A stretch of 64,000 nt of DNA from Pseudomonas silvicola (lineage in GTDB: Bacteria; Pseudomonadota; Gammaproteobacteria; Pseudomonadales; Pseudomonadaceae): NCBI RefSeq assembly GCF_026651855.1, contig NZ_CP093280.1, positions 5,912,501 to 5,976,500 of the forward strand, given 5' to 3'. Both the position numbers and the translations under genes were made by a program. The notes under the pieces were generated by a model. That model ran no database searches. It was not told where the DNA came from and saw nothing but the letters and a program-made list of their open reading frames with translations. This document shows, piece after piece, positions 39,078-47,840 of the stretch. Every line of letters starts with the position of its first letter. Within the stretch, counting starts at the first letter, position 1.

Positions 39078-39476
39078 ATGTCCGAGCAGCAGCATGTCCG
39101 TGCGGACGGGACCGTCACGTTCCTTCCGCACCGGCTCAACCGCCATCCCGTTGTTGTGCGGGGCCTCACCGCCGACGAGCTGTGGATCTGCTGCGGCCTG
39201 TCCGGCGCCGCCGGCCTACTGGTCGGCGCACCGCTTTCCTGGGTGTTCCGCACCATTGCCATCGCGCCGACATTCCTCGTCCTGGGCGTGGCCTTCGGCG
39301 TGTTCATCGGCGGCGGCATCCTGCGCCGCCTCAAGCGTGGGCGCCCCGACACCTGGCTGTATAGGCAACTGCAATGGCGCATCGCCACGCGCCATCCGTT
39401 GATGGCGGGCTGGGTGGGCGGCCATGTGCTGATTTCGCGCTCCGGCTTCTGGACCACTCGAAGGAGCGCGCGATGA
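39078..39476 (+). CDS. Conjugative transfer membrane protein, TIGR03750 / DUF3487
   Basis: A 132-residue protein with FLPHRLNRHPVVVRGLTADELW and two adjacent transmembrane helices (about 37-78), then LKRGRPDTWLYRQLQWR: the VirB3/TraL-like layout of TIGR03750. Its stop overlaps the next start (ATGA). Confidence 0.82.
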   Translation: MSEQQHVRADGTVTFLPHRLNRHPVVVRGLTADELWICCGLSGAAGLLVGAPLSWVFRTIAIAPTFLVLGVAFGVFIGGGILRRLKRGRPDTWLYRQLQWRIATRHPLMAGWVGGHVLISRSGFWTTRRSAR

Positions 39477-40162
39477 GCCGCTTCAAGAACGAGATCACTC
39501 ACCTGCAGGCGCACATCAAGACGCTTCGCCTGGTTGCTAGTGCCCTGATCATCGTCGCCCTGGTCATGGGTGGCGGCTGGTGGAGCGCTCCGCGCGATCT
39601 CACCATTCACGTTCCGCCTGACCTGCGCTCCGGCAGCACCAGGAAGTGGTGGGAAGTGCCGCCCGAATCGGTCTATGCGTTCACGTTCTACGTGTTCCAG
39701 ACACTCAACCGCTGGCCGACGAATGGGGAAGAGGACTACGCGCGCAACCTCCACACGCTCTCGCCGTACCTCACTCCGTCCTGCCAGGCCTTCCTGCGCG
39801 CGGACTACGACTACCGCCGCAGCACGGGCGAGCTGCGCCAGCGCGTGCGCGGCATCTACGAAATCCCCGGCCGCGGCTACGGCGACGACTCCACGGCCCG
39901 CGTGCGCGTGGTCTCCGACCGCGACTGGGTAGTGACGCTGGACATCAACGCCGACGAGTACTACGGCGCCGAGCAAGTCAAGCGCGCCTTGGTGCGCTAC
40001 CCCGTGAAGGTCACGCGGGTGGACGTCGATCCTGCCCGCAACCCGTTCGGCCTGGCGCTCGACTGCTATGAGGGCGCGCCCCAGCGCATCAGCACGCCGG
40101 AACCCACGCGCCCGGCGTCTGGCGGCCTGTCTCCGCAAGCGCCCCAAGGAGAAACCCCATGA
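39473..40162 (+). CDS. ICE protein, PFL_4703 family (TIGR03746, DUF2895)
   Basis: A 229-residue bitopic protein: short cytoplasmic N-terminus, one transmembrane helix (about 20-42), then a VirB8/TraE-like periplasmic domain with WWEVPPESVYAFTFYVFQTLNRWP and VVSDRDWVVTLDINADEYYG. The start at 39473 is fixed by the ATGA overlap. VirB8-like scaffold of the channel. Confidence 0.85.
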   Translation: MSRFKNEITHLQAHIKTLRLVASALIIVALVMGGGWWSAPRDLTIHVPPDLRSGSTRKWWEVPPESVYAFTFYVFQTLNRWPTNGEEDYARNLHTLSPYLTPSCQAFLRADYDYRRSTGELRQRVRGIYEIPGRGYGDDSTARVRVVSDRDWVVTLDINADEYYGAEQVKRALVRYPVKVTRVDVDPARNPFGLALDCYEGAPQRISTPEPTRPASGGLSPQAPQGETP

Positions 40163-41085
40163 AGCATCCTGTACTCACGCTGCTGGGGCTGTTGGCCGTG
40201 GCCGCGGCTCCTGCTGTCCAAGCGGTGGAGATCCTGCGCTGGGAACGCATGCCGTTGGCGGTGCCGCTGAAGGTCGGCCAGGAGCGCATCGTGTTCATCG
40301 ACCGCAACGTCCGCGTGGGCGTGCCAGCGGGCGTCGGCGAGCGCCTGCGAGTGCAGAGCGCGGGCGGCGCGGTGTACTTGCGCGCCAGCGAGCCGATCGA
40401 ACCCACCCGGCTGCAATTGCAGGACGCCGACACGGGCGCGCTGATCCTGCTGGACATTGCGGCCGAGCCAGCCAAGGACGGGGAAGCCGAGCTGGAGCCA
40501 GTGCGCATCGTCGAGGGCAACAGCACCCCGGCGCGCTATGGTGATCAGCCCGGCGATGCCGACGAGGCCCCGGCGCGTGCCCAGGACCAGGCAGGCGTGC
40601 GGGCGACGCGGCGCGAAACCCCGGTGCCGGTTGTCCTGACGCGCTTCGCCGCTCAGAACCTCTACGCCCCGCTGCGCACCGTGGAGCCGCTGCCCGGCGT
40701 CATGCGGGTGAACCTGCGCCGTGACCTCGACCTCGGCACGCTGATGCCGACGCAGCCCGTGCGCGCGGTCGCGCTCGCGTCGTGGCGTCTGGAAGACCAG
40801 TGGGTCACTGCCGTGCGCCTGACCAACAGCAGCAGCGGTTGGATCACCCTCGACCCGCGTGTGCTGCAAGGCGATTTCCTCACCGCCACCTTCCAGCACG
40901 AAGCCCTCGGCCCGCGTGGGACGCCCGAGGACACGACCGTCCTGTACCTGGTGACACGTGGGCGTGGCCTCGCGCAATCGCTGCTGCCGGCGATCAACCG
41001 CTTCGACCCGGCCGTGCATTTGCCGCAGCCGGAAGCCAGTTCCCAGGACCTCACGGACAGCAAGGAGGCCCGCCATGCGCAGTAA
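40159..41085 (+). CDS. ICE protein, PFL_4704 family (TIGR03749)
   Basis: A 308-residue exported protein with signal peptide (ending AVQAVE) and beta-rich domain beginning ILRWERMPLAVPLKVGQERIVFID. In gene order it takes the place of TraK/VirB9-like proteins. A central acidic linker (about 120-150) precedes a second domain with MRVNLRRDLDLGTL. It overlaps the next gene start by 11 bp. Confidence 0.82.
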   Translation: MKHPVLTLLGLLAVAAAPAVQAVEILRWERMPLAVPLKVGQERIVFIDRNVRVGVPAGVGERLRVQSAGGAVYLRASEPIEPTRLQLQDADTGALILLDIAAEPAKDGEAELEPVRIVEGNSTPARYGDQPGDADEAPARAQDQAGVRATRRETPVPVVLTRFAAQNLYAPLRTVEPLPGVMRVNLRRDLDLGTLMPTQPVRAVALASWRLEDQWVTAVRLTNSSSGWITLDPRVLQGDFLTATFQHEALGPRGTPEDTTVLYLVTRGRGLAQSLLPAINRFDPAVHLPQPEASSQDLTDSKEARHAQ

Positions 41086-42496
41086 CGGACTCCTGAAGTG
41101 GTTGATGATCCCTGTGGCCCTGCTGGTGCTGTTCATCGCCATTCGGCTGTTCTCCGGTGGAAGCACGTCGGCGCCGCCCGCTGCGGATAGTGGTGCCCAG
41201 CTCACGCCGGAAGAAATGAAGGCGCTGGGCATTGAAGGCGATACCCCGCGCGACACCGTGGCAACGCTGGTAGCGCAGGTGAAGCAACTGCGCACCGAGC
41301 TTCAGACCACGCTCTCCGACAACAAGTCCCAGCGCGAGGAAAACCAGCGCCTGCGCCAGCGCGAGAACTCGATCGATCAGCGCATCACTTCCGCACTCGA
41401 ATCCGAGCGCTCCAACTTGCGCCGCGACCAGCAGCAGGCGGCCAGCGAGCGCCAGCAGACCGAGGGGCTGCTCGCCGACCTGCAGCGGCGGCTGGACAGC
41501 ATCGGCGGGCGCGGCGGCGGCCATGCCGATCTGCCCGTGGGTCTGGGACTGCGCGATGGCGATGAGGCCGGCATGGAAAGCGGCATGCGCTGGGTGGAGC
41601 CGGACGACGCGAAGAAAGCCGAGGGCCGCGCATCGTCCAGCGCCGATATGAGCTTCCCGACGAGCTTCGGTCCGGCGCAGAGCACGCTGGAAACCACCGC
41701 GGAAACCGTAGCGAACGCGGGCGCTCGCGCCGCAGGTGTCAAGAGCGCCAAGCCTGTCTATACCGTGCCGACCAATTCGACGCTGATGGGATCGGTGGCA
41801 ATGACGGCGCTGATCGGCCGCGTGCCGATCGACGGAACCGTCAACGACCCATATCCCTTCAAGGTGTTGGTGGGGCCGGACAACCTGACCGCAAATGGGA
41901 TCGACACTCCCGACGTGGCCGGTGCCGTGTTCTCTGGCACCGCCTCGGGTGACTGGACACTCTCGTGCGTGCGTGGTCAGGTCCGCAGCATCACCTTCGT
42001 CTTCCACGATGGAACGGTTCGCACCGTCCCCGAGGACCGTGACGGCAACCAGCAGAACAACCAGCAGCAGAACTCTCAAAGTGGAGGCCTGGGCTGGATC
42101 AGCGACCCATATGGCATCCCCTGCGTCAGCGGTGAACGCCGCAGCAACGCCCAGCAGTACCTCGGCTCGCAGGCCCTGATTACGGCGGCCGGTGCCGGCG
42201 TCGCCTCGCTGATCGACAGCGACAGCGGCCAGATGTCCTACTTGGGCGCAGACGGCTCCATCGGCAGCGTCGGCATCTCGGGCAATGAAGCCATGGGCCG
42301 CATCCTGGCCGGTGGCGTGCGCGACATGGCTGACTGGGTGAACAAGCTGTACGGCCAGGCTTTCGCCGCCGTCTATGTCCAGCCCGGCGCGAAGGTCGCC
42401 GTCCACCTGGAAAAGCCGCTCGCCATCGACTTCGATCCCGAAGGCCGCAAGGTCGATCACCGCGCAGGAGAAAGCCATGCTCTCGAACTTGAATAA
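41075..42496 (+). CDS. ICE protein, PFL_4705 family (TIGR03752), TraB/VirB10-like
   Basis: A 473-residue protein with one N-terminal transmembrane helix (about 8-26), a long coiled coil (about 60-150, VAQVKQLRTELQTTLSDNKSQREENQRL), and a C-terminal beta-barrel-like domain (VPTNSTLMGSVAMTALIGRVPIDGTVNDPYPFK … ILAGGVRDMADWVNKLYGQAF, VYVQPGAKVAVHLEKPL) as in TraB/VirB10. It spans the envelope between inner and outer membrane. The start at 41075 has AAGGAGG upstream. Confidence 0.85.
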   Translation: MRSNGLLKWLMIPVALLVLFIAIRLFSGGSTSAPPAADSGAQLTPEEMKALGIEGDTPRDTVATLVAQVKQLRTELQTTLSDNKSQREENQRLRQRENSIDQRITSALESERSNLRRDQQQAASERQQTEGLLADLQRRLDSIGGRGGGHADLPVGLGLRDGDEAGMESGMRWVEPDDAKKAEGRASSSADMSFPTSFGPAQSTLETTAETVANAGARAAGVKSAKPVYTVPTNSTLMGSVAMTALIGRVPIDGTVNDPYPFKVLVGPDNLTANGIDTPDVAGAVFSGTASGDWTLSCVRGQVRSITFVFHDGTVRTVPEDRDGNQQNNQQQNSQSGGLGWISDPYGIPCVSGERRSNAQQYLGSQALITAAGAGVASLIDSDSGQMSYLGADGSIGSVGISGNEAMGRILAGGVRDMADWVNKLYGQAFAAVYVQPGAKVAVHLEKPLAIDFDPEGRKVDHRAGESHALELE

Positions 42497-42917
42497 GGGC
42501 CTGGCGCTGGCCCTCGCCGTCGCGGTGCTCGGTGGCTGCGCTACCAGCAAGGAAAAGCTGCTCCCGCATGGCGACAGCACGATGATGGACATCTGGCAGC
42601 AGAACGCCGGGGACGGCGGCGGTGGCGCGGGACAGGTGGCCCGCAGGCAGTTGCTCGATGCGCGCCAGAGCGTGCGCCGGCCGCTGACCGAGGCCGACGT
42701 GCAGGCCGCGCCCGTCGAGCAGATGCGCTACACGCGCACGGCGCGCAACGAGGTCTATCGCCAGTTCCAGCGCCTGCCCAATCCCGATCTCGTCATGTAC
42801 GTGTACCCACACTTGGCGGGAACGGACCCGGTGCCGGTTCCGGGCTACACAACGGTCTTCCCGCTGTACCAGCGCGTGCAGTACGCCATGCCGGGCGAGC
42901 GCGTGGAGGACTACTGA
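42477..42917 (+). CDS. Conjugative transfer lipoprotein (TIGR03751)
   Basis: A 146-residue lipoprotein: signal ALALAVAVLGGC with lipobox LGGC, then LPHGDSTMMDIWQQ and a YVYPHLAGTDPVPVPGYTTVFPLY region typical of TIGR03751 (TraV/VirB7-like position). The gene overlaps the TraB-like gene by 20 bp, and its stop overlaps the ATPase start by one base. Confidence 0.85.
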   Translation: MLSNLNKGLALALAVAVLGGCATSKEKLLPHGDSTMMDIWQQNAGDGGGGAGQVARRQLLDARQSVRRPLTEADVQAAPVEQMRYTRTARNEVYRQFQRLPNPDLVMYVYPHLAGTDPVPVPGYTTVFPLYQRVQYAMPGERVEDY

Positions 42918-45784
42918 TGCGCTGGAAACTTCCCTGGCCGAAGCCCGCCACATTCGGCGCTGGCGATGACGAGCAGCCGGACGGCTGGCAGCGCCACGTC
43001 GAAGCCTTGCGCCAGGCCGGTATCCCCGAACCCGGTGCAACGGTCCAGGGCCGCAGGCCGGCGACCGTGGCGGACGAACAGGCGCTGTATGACGTCGCGC
43101 CGTCGTTCGCCGAACTACTGCCGTGGGTGGAGTTCCTGCCGCAGTCGAAGTCCATGCTGCTGGAGGACGGGCAATCGGTGGCGGCCTTCTTCGAGTTGGT
43201 GCCGCTGGGCACCGAGGGCCGGGAGCCAGGCTGGCTCGCACACGCCCGCGACGCCTTGGAGAACGCGCTCCAGGACAGCTTCGATGAACTGGACGAGAAC
43301 CCCTGGGTGCTCCAGCTCTACGCCCAGGACGAGCCCAGCTTTGACCAGTACATGCAGACCCTGCGCGACTACGTGCAGCCGCGAGCCCGCGGAACGGCCT
43401 TCACGGAGTTTTATTTACGCTTCTTCGATCACCACCTGCGCGCGGTGTCCAAGCCGGGTGGAATGTTCGAGGACACGGTGGTCACGCGATTGCGCTGGCG
43501 CGGCCAGACACGGCGCGTGCGCATGGTGGTCTATCGTCGCGCAAGCGGACAGGCGAGCCGTCGCGGCCAGACGCCTGAGCAGATGCTCAACATCGTCTGC
43601 GACCGCCTGTGCGGCGGCCTGGCGAATGCCGGCATCCAGGCCCGGCGAATGGTCGCGGCCGACGTCCACGACTGGTTGCTGCGGTGGTTCAACCCACGCC
43701 CAACGATGCTCGGGCCAAGCGCTGAGGATCGAGAGCGCTTCTATGCGCTGGCCCGCTATCCCGACGAGGTGGAGGAAGGCGAGATCGAGCTGGCGAGTGG
43801 TCGAGATTTCAGCCAACGGCTGTTCTTCGGTCAGCCTCGCTCCGATGCCGGGCACGGCACCTGGTACTTTGACGGCATGCCGCACCGTGTGCTGGTCACC
43901 GACCGACTACGCATGCCGCCCGGTACGGGACACCTGACTGGCGAAACCCGCAAGGGCGATGCGATCAACACGCTTTTCGATCGGATGCCCGAAGACACCA
44001 CGATGTGTCTGACCATGGTAGCGACGCCCCAGGACATCCTCGAATCGCACCTGAATCACCTGGCGAAGAAGGCTGTCGGCGAAACACTGGCATCGGAGCA
44101 GACGCTCAAGGATTTGCAGGAGGCGCGCTCGCTGATCGGCAGCGCGCACAAGCTCTACCGCGGCACGCTGGCCTTCTATCTGAGCGGACGCGACGAAGCC
44201 GAGCTTGACAGGCGCGGCCTGGACCTCGCCAACGTGATGCTCAACGCGGGGTTGCAGCCCGTGCGCGAGGACGATGAAGTTGCGCCGCTCAACAGCTACC
44301 TGCGCTGGCTACCGTGCTGCTACAACCCTGCGCAGGATCGGCGCAACTGGTTCACCCAACTGATGTTCGCCCAGCATGTGGCGAATCTCTCGCCGGCGTG
44401 GGGTCGCAGCCAGGGTACGGGCCATCCGGGCAACACGTTCTTCAACCGCGGTGGCGGGCCGATCACGTTTGATCCGCTGAACCGCTTGGACAGGCAGATG
44501 AACGCCCATCTGTTCTTATTCGGCCCCACCGGCTCGGGCAAGAGCGCAACGCTCAACAACCTCTTGAATCAGGTCACGGCCATCTATCGGCCGCGGCTGT
44601 TCATCGTGGAAGCCGGCAACAGCTTCGGCTTGTTCAGCGACTTCGCCAAGCGCCTGGGTCTGACCGTAAACCGCGTCAAGCTGGCTCCTGGCTCAGGCAT
44701 CAGCCTGGCGCCGTTCGCCGACGCTCGCCGGCTGATCGAAACGCCCAGCAACGTGCAGACGCTTGATGCCGATGCACTGGATGAAGAATTGCCAGCCGAT
44801 TCCTCGGTCATGGAGGAGGACGAGCAGCGCGACGTGCTGGGTGAACTGGAGATCACGGCACGGCTGATGATCACAGGCGGCGAGGACAAGGAAGAAGCCC
44901 GGATGACGCGGGCCGATCGCTCGCTGATCCGCCAGTGCATCCTCGATGCCGCCGAGCACTGCGTGGCCGAGAAACGCACGGTGCTCACACGCGACGTGCG
45001 CAACGCGCTGCGCACGCGCGGCCAGGACCCGACGCTGCCCGAGATGCGGCGCGTGCGGCTGCTGGAGATGGCGGACGCGATGGACATGTTCTGCCAAGGC
45101 ACGGACGGCGAGATGTTCGATCGCGATGGCACGCCGTGGCCCGAGGCCGACATCACGCTGGTGGATCTCGCGACCTATGCACGGGAGGGCTACAACGCAC
45201 AGCTCTCCATCGCCTACATCAGCCTGATCAGCACGGTGAACAACATCGCCGAGCGCGACCAGTACCTGGGCCGTCCGATCATCAATGTGACCGACGAAGG
45301 CCATATCATCACGAAGAACCCGCTGCTCGCGCCCTACGTTGTAAAAATTACAAAAATGTGGCGCAAGCTAGGGGCCTGGTTCTGGCTGGCTACACAAAAT
45401 ATCGACGATCTGCCGCGTGCCGCGGAGCCCATGCTCAACATGATTGAGTGGTGGATCTGCCTGTCGATGCCGCCCGATGAAGTCGAGAAGATTGCACGCT
45501 TCCGCGAACTCTCGCCCGCGCAGAAAGCGCTGATGCTCTCGGCGCGCAAAGAAGCGGGCAAGTTCACCGAGGGCGTCATCCTTTCCAAGAGCATGGAAGT
45601 GCTGTTCCGCGCCGTGCCGCCCAGCCTGTACTTGGCGTTGGCGCAGACCGAACCCGAAGAGAAGGCCGAGCGCTACCAGCTCATGCAGCACTACGGCTGC
45701 ACCGAACTGGAAGCCGCCTTCAAGGTGGCCGAGAAGATCGACCAGGCGCGCGGCATCGAGTCGCCGGCCTTGGAACTGTCGTAA
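42917..45784 (+). CDS. Conjugative transfer ATPase, VirB4/TraC-like (TIGR03744)
   Basis: A 955-residue cytoplasmic ATPase. Walker A is FGPTGSGKS (535-543); Walker B and surrounding motifs include ITLVDLATYAREGYN and INVTDEGHIITKNP, followed by WRKLGAWFWLATQNIDDLPRAAEPMLNMIEWW. It powers pilus or channel assembly. The codons for VVKITKM (45336-45358) are unusually AT-rich and contain a 15-bp palindrome, TTGTAA AAA TTACAA. Confidence 0.92.
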   Translation: MRWKLPWPKPATFGAGDDEQPDGWQRHVEALRQAGIPEPGATVQGRRPATVADEQALYDVAPSFAELLPWVEFLPQSKSMLLEDGQSVAAFFELVPLGTEGREPGWLAHARDALENALQDSFDELDENPWVLQLYAQDEPSFDQYMQTLRDYVQPRARGTAFTEFYLRFFDHHLRAVSKPGGMFEDTVVTRLRWRGQTRRVRMVVYRRASGQASRRGQTPEQMLNIVCDRLCGGLANAGIQARRMVAADVHDWLLRWFNPRPTMLGPSAEDRERFYALARYPDEVEEGEIELASGRDFSQRLFFGQPRSDAGHGTWYFDGMPHRVLVTDRLRMPPGTGHLTGETRKGDAINTLFDRMPEDTTMCLTMVATPQDILESHLNHLAKKAVGETLASEQTLKDLQEARSLIGSAHKLYRGTLAFYLSGRDEAELDRRGLDLANVMLNAGLQPVREDDEVAPLNSYLRWLPCCYNPAQDRRNWFTQLMFAQHVANLSPAWGRSQGTGHPGNTFFNRGGGPITFDPLNRLDRQMNAHLFLFGPTGSGKSATLNNLLNQVTAIYRPRLFIVEAGNSFGLFSDFAKRLGLTVNRVKLAPGSGISLAPFADARRLIETPSNVQTLDADALDEELPADSSVMEEDEQRDVLGELEITARLMITGGEDKEEARMTRADRSLIRQCILDAAEHCVAEKRTVLTRDVRNALRTRGQDPTLPEMRRVRLLEMADAMDMFCQGTDGEMFDRDGTPWPEADITLVDLATYAREGYNAQLSIAYISLISTVNNIAERDQYLGRPIINVTDEGHIITKNPLLAPYVVKITKMWRKLGAWFWLATQNIDDLPRAAEPMLNMIEWWICLSMPPDEVEKIARFRELSPAQKALMLSARKEAGKFTEGVILSKSMEVLFRAVPPSLYLALAQTEPEEKAERYQLMQHYGCTELEAAFKVAEKIDQARGIESPALELS

Positions 45785-45797
45785 GACGGAGAACGCC

Positions 45798-46562
45798 ATG
45801 GAACAGAAACGCCCTTCCATTCCGATACAGATCCAGGCGTTCCGCCGCCGCAACGGGCGGCCCCGCTGGCCCTGGGCATTGGCTGCTGTGCTGGTCGCGC
45901 TGCTGCTGATCTGGCTTGTGTCGAGGTCGCCCGGCGAATCCCCGCCGCAGCCGCCCACGCCGGTCAGCATGGCACCGGTGGCCGGGCCGCCCTGGCTAAT
46001 GGGCAACCCCAAAGGCCGTTTCACGCTGACGCTCTATGCTGACCTGGAGTGCCCGTTCTGCCGGGAGTATTTCCCGCAGCTCAAGCGGTGGATCGGCAAC
46101 AACACCGACGTGGCGCTGCAATGGCACCACCAGCCGCTGGCCGAGCACGAGCCGGCCGCGTCAGCCGAGGCACGCCTAGTGGAATGCGCTGCCGAAGCAG
46201 GTGGGCATGTCGCGTTCTGGCAGGCGATCGAATGGGTCTATGCCCACACGCGCAGCGACGGCCAGGGCTTGCCCGATGGCTTGCGCTACCCCGAATCGAC
46301 GCCAGCCATCGAGCAGTGCATGGCAAGCGAAAGGCCCAGTGCGGCTATCCGCGCCCAGGCTGCGGAAGCCACCAAGAGCGGCGTAACCGCCACGCCGTCG
46401 CTGCGCCTGCTCGATCGCCAAACGGGCCAGGCCATCCTGCTGCAGGGGCCGATCGAGGGCGATGCCTTGCTGTCAGCCATGGACATGCTGGCGGCTGACG
46501 ATCCTACCAGCACACCCACATCCGAAATGCCTGCCGACGTCGTCGGCGACATGCCCAGGTAG
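45798..46562 (+). CDS. DsbA/DsbG-type thioredoxin-fold protein of the mating system
   Basis: A 254-residue bitopic protein: basic N-terminus, one transmembrane helix (about 26-45), then a thioredoxin fold with LTLYADLECPFCREYFPQLK (redox motif CPFC), cis-proline region ATPSLRLLD and C-terminal helix. It should form or isomerise disulfides in the periplasmic transfer proteins. Its last 12 codons (…EMPADVVGDMPR) are also the DNA of hairpin 1 of leader RNA copy E. Confidence 0.85.
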   Translation: MEQKRPSIPIQIQAFRRRNGRPRWPWALAAVLVALLLIWLVSRSPGESPPQPPTPVSMAPVAGPPWLMGNPKGRFTLTLYADLECPFCREYFPQLKRWIGNNTDVALQWHHQPLAEHEPAASAEARLVECAAEAGGHVAFWQAIEWVYAHTRSDGQGLPDGLRYPESTPAIEQCMASERPSAAIRAQAAEATKSGVTATPSLRLLDRQTGQAILLQGPIEGDALLSAMDMLAADDPTSTPTSEMPADVVGDMPR

Positions 46563-46716
46563 CCCCGGTCTTCAAGGCTACGGCGCAGTCCTCTGCGCTG
46601 ACCGCGACTCGTTCGCCTTGCATCCTGGCCGCGAACGGTCACCGCAATCGCGGTGATGGATGCATCTTTTCATTCTCATCCCCAGGAGGGCTTGCCCTCG
46701 GGGGCGCGCGCCCTCC
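46525..46716 (+). ncRNA. Structured leader RNA, copy E (before radC)
   Basis: Stems: GCCGAC/GTCGGC (46533-46547), GTAGCC/GGCTAC (46559-46581), GCGCAG/CTGCGC (46583-46598), CGTTCGC/GCGAACG (46610-46637), TCACCGC/GCGGTGA (46639-46656). GCATCC (46620-46625) in loop 4 pairs with GGATGC (46658-46663): a pseudoknot. A variable hairpin follows, in which GAGGGC (46686-46691) can pair with a near or a far GCCCTC. It ends 24 bp before radC. This is the best-formed copy, and its place before radC supports identity with the published radC RNA motif. Confidence 0.75.
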
Positions 46717-46740
46717 GATCTCACCGTCTGGAGGTTCGCC

Positions 46741-47232
46741 ATGTCTTTCGCCATCAATGACTCCTGTGTGGAGTCGCTTTCCGCCGTAGCTACCCAGCAC
46801 GAGGACTGGATCATCCAGCAGGCCATCGTGCTGCTGGAAAAACGGATCTTCAAAGCTGGGCCATGCCTCAGCCGGCCCGCCGTGCGGGACTATCTGCGCG
46901 TGAAACTGGTCGCTGAACCCAACGAGATATTCGCCGCTGTGTTCTTGGATAGCATGCACCAAGTACTAGCCTACGAGCCATTGTTCAGGGGCACGATCAA
47001 CTCGACTTCTGTTTATCCACGTGTCGTCGTACAGTGTGTGCTGGAGTTGAACGCCGCCGCGGTGGTCTTCGCGCACCAGCACCCCTCGGGCATCTCCGAG
47101 CCGTCGAGCGCGGATCGTGTGCTGACCTAGCAACTGCAGGCCGCGCTGGCGCTCATCGATGTACGGGTACTGGATCACATCATCGTAGGCCAAGGTTCCC
47201 CGTTCTCCTTTGCGGAGTCAGGCCTGCTGTAA
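46741..47232 (+). pseudogene. radC: radC-like gene with in-frame amber stop
   Basis: The 163-codon frame encodes a RadC/JAB-type metalloprotease-like domain: [45 protein letters not shown], then TAG at 47128-47130, then [33 protein letters not shown] to TAA at 47230-47232. The metal ligands HQHPSG and the following Asp are before the stop. Family members read LT.QL.. here without interruption, so CAG to TAG is the likely change. The product is either truncated by 33 residues or made by read-through. RadC proteins are common on ICEs; their role is unsettled. Confidence 0.78.
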
Positions 47233-47258
47233 CGGTCGCATTGCTTCATTGATCCTCG

Positions 47259-47283
47259 CGGAGGCTTCGGCCTCCGTTTTTTT
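47259..47283 (+). terminator. Rho-independent terminator after radC
   Basis: CGGAGGC, TTCG tetraloop, GCCTCCG (47259-47276), then seven T. It separates radC from the third transfer operon. Confidence 0.93.
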
Positions 47284-47322
47284 ATGGCGCGGGACAAGCA
47301 GGTATGCGGGCAGCCCGCGATG

Positions 47323-47336
47323 CGCATTGTTTGTTG
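47323..47336 (+). promoter_or_regulatory. Shared ICE operon-head motif before TIGR03757
   Basis: CGCATTGTTTGTTG differs from the PilL copy by one base and ends 58 bp before the start at 47394. A strong terminator lies 40 bp upstream, so transcription must begin in this gap. Confidence 0.5.
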
Positions 47337-47393
47337 GGGTGGCATCGGGTTCGCGTTTGACTATGGCCCTGATCAACTTTCGGGGCACGCGAC

Positions 47394-47840
47394 ATGCCGG
47401 CATCCTTTTCCACGTTCGCGTCGGGCTGGCGAACCCTTGGTCTCGTCGTGGCGCTGCCGGCGTCCCTGGCCGTGTTCAGCCCCGTCACCTTCGCAGCCGA
47501 CGTACTGGTCGTCACCGACTGCCACCACCCGGTCAAGACCATGGGCGGCGAGCGGCTGATCGTGTTGGACGAAGCCCGCCGGATTGAAGCGGAGCTTTCT
47601 GCGGAACTGCCCGCCGCCCCCGAACAGGCGGCGGCCACCGTCAAGCGTCGGCTGAACCAAGGCGGCGTCGACCTACAGCGCCGCATCGCTTCCGCATACC
47701 AGGGCGTCACCGACGCATGGAGCCTGGGCATCACCAGCATCCCGGCTGTCGTGGTGGATCAGCGCTACGTGGTCTATGGCGAGCCGGATGTGGCCCGCGC
47801 TGTCGCGCGCATCGAGCAGTGTCGGAGGACCCAGCCATGA
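47394..47840 (+). CDS. ICE protein, PFL_4709 family (TIGR03757)
   Basis: A 148-residue exported protein with signal peptide (ending TFAADV) and a TrbC/thioredoxin-like fold: DVLVVTDCHHPVKTMGGERLIVLDEA and LGITSIPAVVVDQRYVVYGEPDVARAVARIEQC. Heads the third transfer operon and overlaps the next gene by 4 bp. Confidence 0.83.
   Translation: MPASFSTFASGWRTLGLVVALPASLAVFSPVTFAADVLVVTDCHHPVKTMGGERLIVLDEARRIEAELSAELPAAPEQAAATVKRRLNQGGVDLQRRIASAYQGVTDAWSLGITSIPAVVVDQRYVVYGEPDVARAVARIEQCRRTQP

Noticed and set aside
47410..47700. ops-like elements (GGCGGTAG) that would indicate RfaH-type antitermination.
   Set aside because: I looked for the canonical ops sequence before the operons and before the serial terminators and did not find it, so RfaH/ActX control is not supported.
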